Assembly (NCBI GenBank): GCA_029856425.1
Contig: JAHQWZ010000143.1
Span: 1 to 5,549 of the forward strand
Reading direction: 5' to 3'
Length of the DNA: 5,549 nt
From: Candidatus Thorarchaeota archaeon
GTDB taxonomy: Archaea > Asgardarchaeota > Thorarchaeia > Thorarchaeales > Thorarchaeaceae
In this document: piece by piece, positions 4,737 through 5,549 of the stretch
Position numbering within the stretch: the stretch's first letter is position 1
Layout: the number at the start of each line of letters is the position of its first letter
The notes under the pieces: generated by a model
Databases searched by the model: none
Seen by the model: the letters and a program-made list of their open reading frames with translations, nothing else
Told to the model about the DNA's origin: nothing
Translations under genes and position numbers: made by a program

Positions 4737-5549
4737 CTAGGTTACAGGTGCCTTGGGAATGTAGCCCTCTCTATATAGCATCTCGGATGCAGCACGTGCC
4801 GTCCTAATGATATCCTCTGCATGCTTGTAGAGTTCCTTTTCTTCCCATTGCTTCCTTGCAATGCCTTGTTCCATTGCCTTCATACCGACTGCAGTTGCCT
4901 CCATAGGATACAATTCCCACTGGTCCATTGTCGGAATTACTTTCTTCTCACTGGCCTCCTTGGCTCCAAGATCGGCTAGCGCTTTGGCTGCTGCAATGCA
5001 CATCTCATCAGTTATTGTCTTGGCCATCACATCAAGTGTGCCTCTGAATATGCCCGGAAATCCAAGAGAGTTGTTTATCTGATTCTCGAAGTCACTTCTC
5101 CCAGTGCCTACAATCCTTGCTCCTGCTTCCTTCGCATCCCATGGCCAGATCTCAGGCAAAGGATTTGCACAGGCATAGACAATTGCATCTGAAGCCATCT
5201 TTGAGACCCACTCCTTCTTCACAGTGCCAGGTGTAGGCGTTGAGGCCGAGATTAATACATCCATTCCCTCGATGACCTCACCGAGGTCGCCGGTCATTCT
5301 GTCTGGATTTGTCTTCTGGGCAAGGTCGTACTTGAATATATCATAGTCCTTCTGCTCCACTACGTCTTCGCGATCAGCATAGATTGCGCCTTTACTATCC
5401 ACCATGATGACATTCTTCGGATCAACACCCGCTGAGAAAAGCAGGTATGCAGTCCTGGTATTAGCAGCACCAACCCCGAGGAGTGCTACTTTGATACTCT
5501 CTATCTCCTTTTTGACAACATTCAACCCTCCAAAGACTCCTGCAAGAAC
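4737..5549 (-). CDS. NAD(P)-dependent malic enzyme, C-terminal part (cut by window edge)
   Basis: The last 270 residues are present and the frame is open to the right edge; an in-frame TTG at 5525 is not the start, because the upstream residues (VLAGVFGGLNVV) match the family helix before the nucleotide domain. Counting from the first complete codon: Rossmann loop GVGAAN (25-30), VDSKG (50-54), ANPLPEI (128-134), TGRSDFENQINN (149-160) and LGFPGIFRGTLDV (162-174), all strong malic enzyme signatures. Malic enzymes oxidise and decarboxylate malate to pyruvate and CO2 with NAD+ or NADP+, in the cytosol. The missing N-terminal domain carries the catalytic tyrosine and part of the metal site, so activity cannot be judged fully. 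The Rossmann loop has Asn where many homologues have Gly (GAGAAG). No ACT or phosphotransacetylase domain follows; the protein ends soon after YREGYIPKAPVT with a TAG stop, then a terminator. Confidence 0.92.
   Translation of the reverse strand, partial: VLAGVFGGLNVVKKEIESIKVALLGVGAANTRTAYLLFSAGVDPKNVIMVDSKGAIYADREDVVEQKDYDIFKYDLAQKTNPDRMTGDLGEVIEGMDVLISASTPTPGTVKKEWVSKMASDAIVYACANPLPEIWPWDAKEAGARIVGTGRSDFENQINNSLGFPGIFRGTLDVMAKTITDEMCIAAAKALADLGAKEASEKKVIPTMDQWELYPMEATAVGMKAMEQGIARKQWEEKELYKHAEDIIRTARAASEMLYREGYIPKAPVT

Noticed and set aside
4598..4807. Plus-strand open frame across the gap between the malic enzyme and Fe-S genes.
   Set aside because: It overlaps both flanking genes at their conserved ends and runs through the minus-strand terminator and promoter. 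Its Arg-rich translation looks random.

Overview
The window reads as a piece of an archaeal chromosome of moderate G+C, densely coded and with no mobile elements or RNA genes that I can see. The archaeal assignment rests on an Orc1/Cdc6-type initiator gene, TATA-box-like elements rather than -35/-10 boxes, GGTGA/GGAGG-type Shine-Dalgarno sites, and a small archaeal-style zinc-ribbon protein. An Asgard (for example Thorarchaeota-like) source is my best guess from protein style and G+C, but the sequence alone does not prove it.

Layout. At the left edge (1-61, minus) is the 5' end of an unidentified gene. It diverges from a small zinc-ribbon gene (177-380, plus), which is followed by a glycine-cleavage H-protein-like gene (472-897, plus). 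These two plus-strand genes converge on a long minus-strand block, with a hairpin terminator (about 913-950) between. Reading the minus strand from the right edge: the C-terminal two thirds or so of an NAD(P)-malic enzyme (4737-5549, cut by the window); an intrinsic-type terminator (4693-4731); a promoter region with a TATA-like box and an inverted repeat (4641-4665); an Fe-S/CCG-domain subunit (3498-4610); an FAD-binding GlcD-like dehydrogenase subunit (2159-3496), whose start lies one base after the previous stop; and an Orc1/Cdc6-like ATPase (944-2131), 27 bases further on.

How they may work together. The GlcD-like flavoprotein and the GlpC/HdrD-like Fe-S protein form a two-subunit D-2-hydroxyacid dehydrogenase of the glycolate/D-lactate type: the flavin takes electrons from the substrate and the Fe-S subunit passes them on. 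No membrane segments are visible, so both are likely cytosolic or peripheral. The malic enzyme upstream also works at the pyruvate node (malate to pyruvate plus CO2), so a shared carbon-oxidation theme is plausible but inferred. The H-protein keeps its lipoyl lysine but has no other glycine-cleavage genes nearby.

The most unusual item is the Orc1/Cdc6-like protein. It keeps the fold landmarks of the family but has methionine in place of the Walker A lysine and glycine in place of the Walker B glutamate, and it sits at the end of a metabolic gene cluster with no visible origin beside it.
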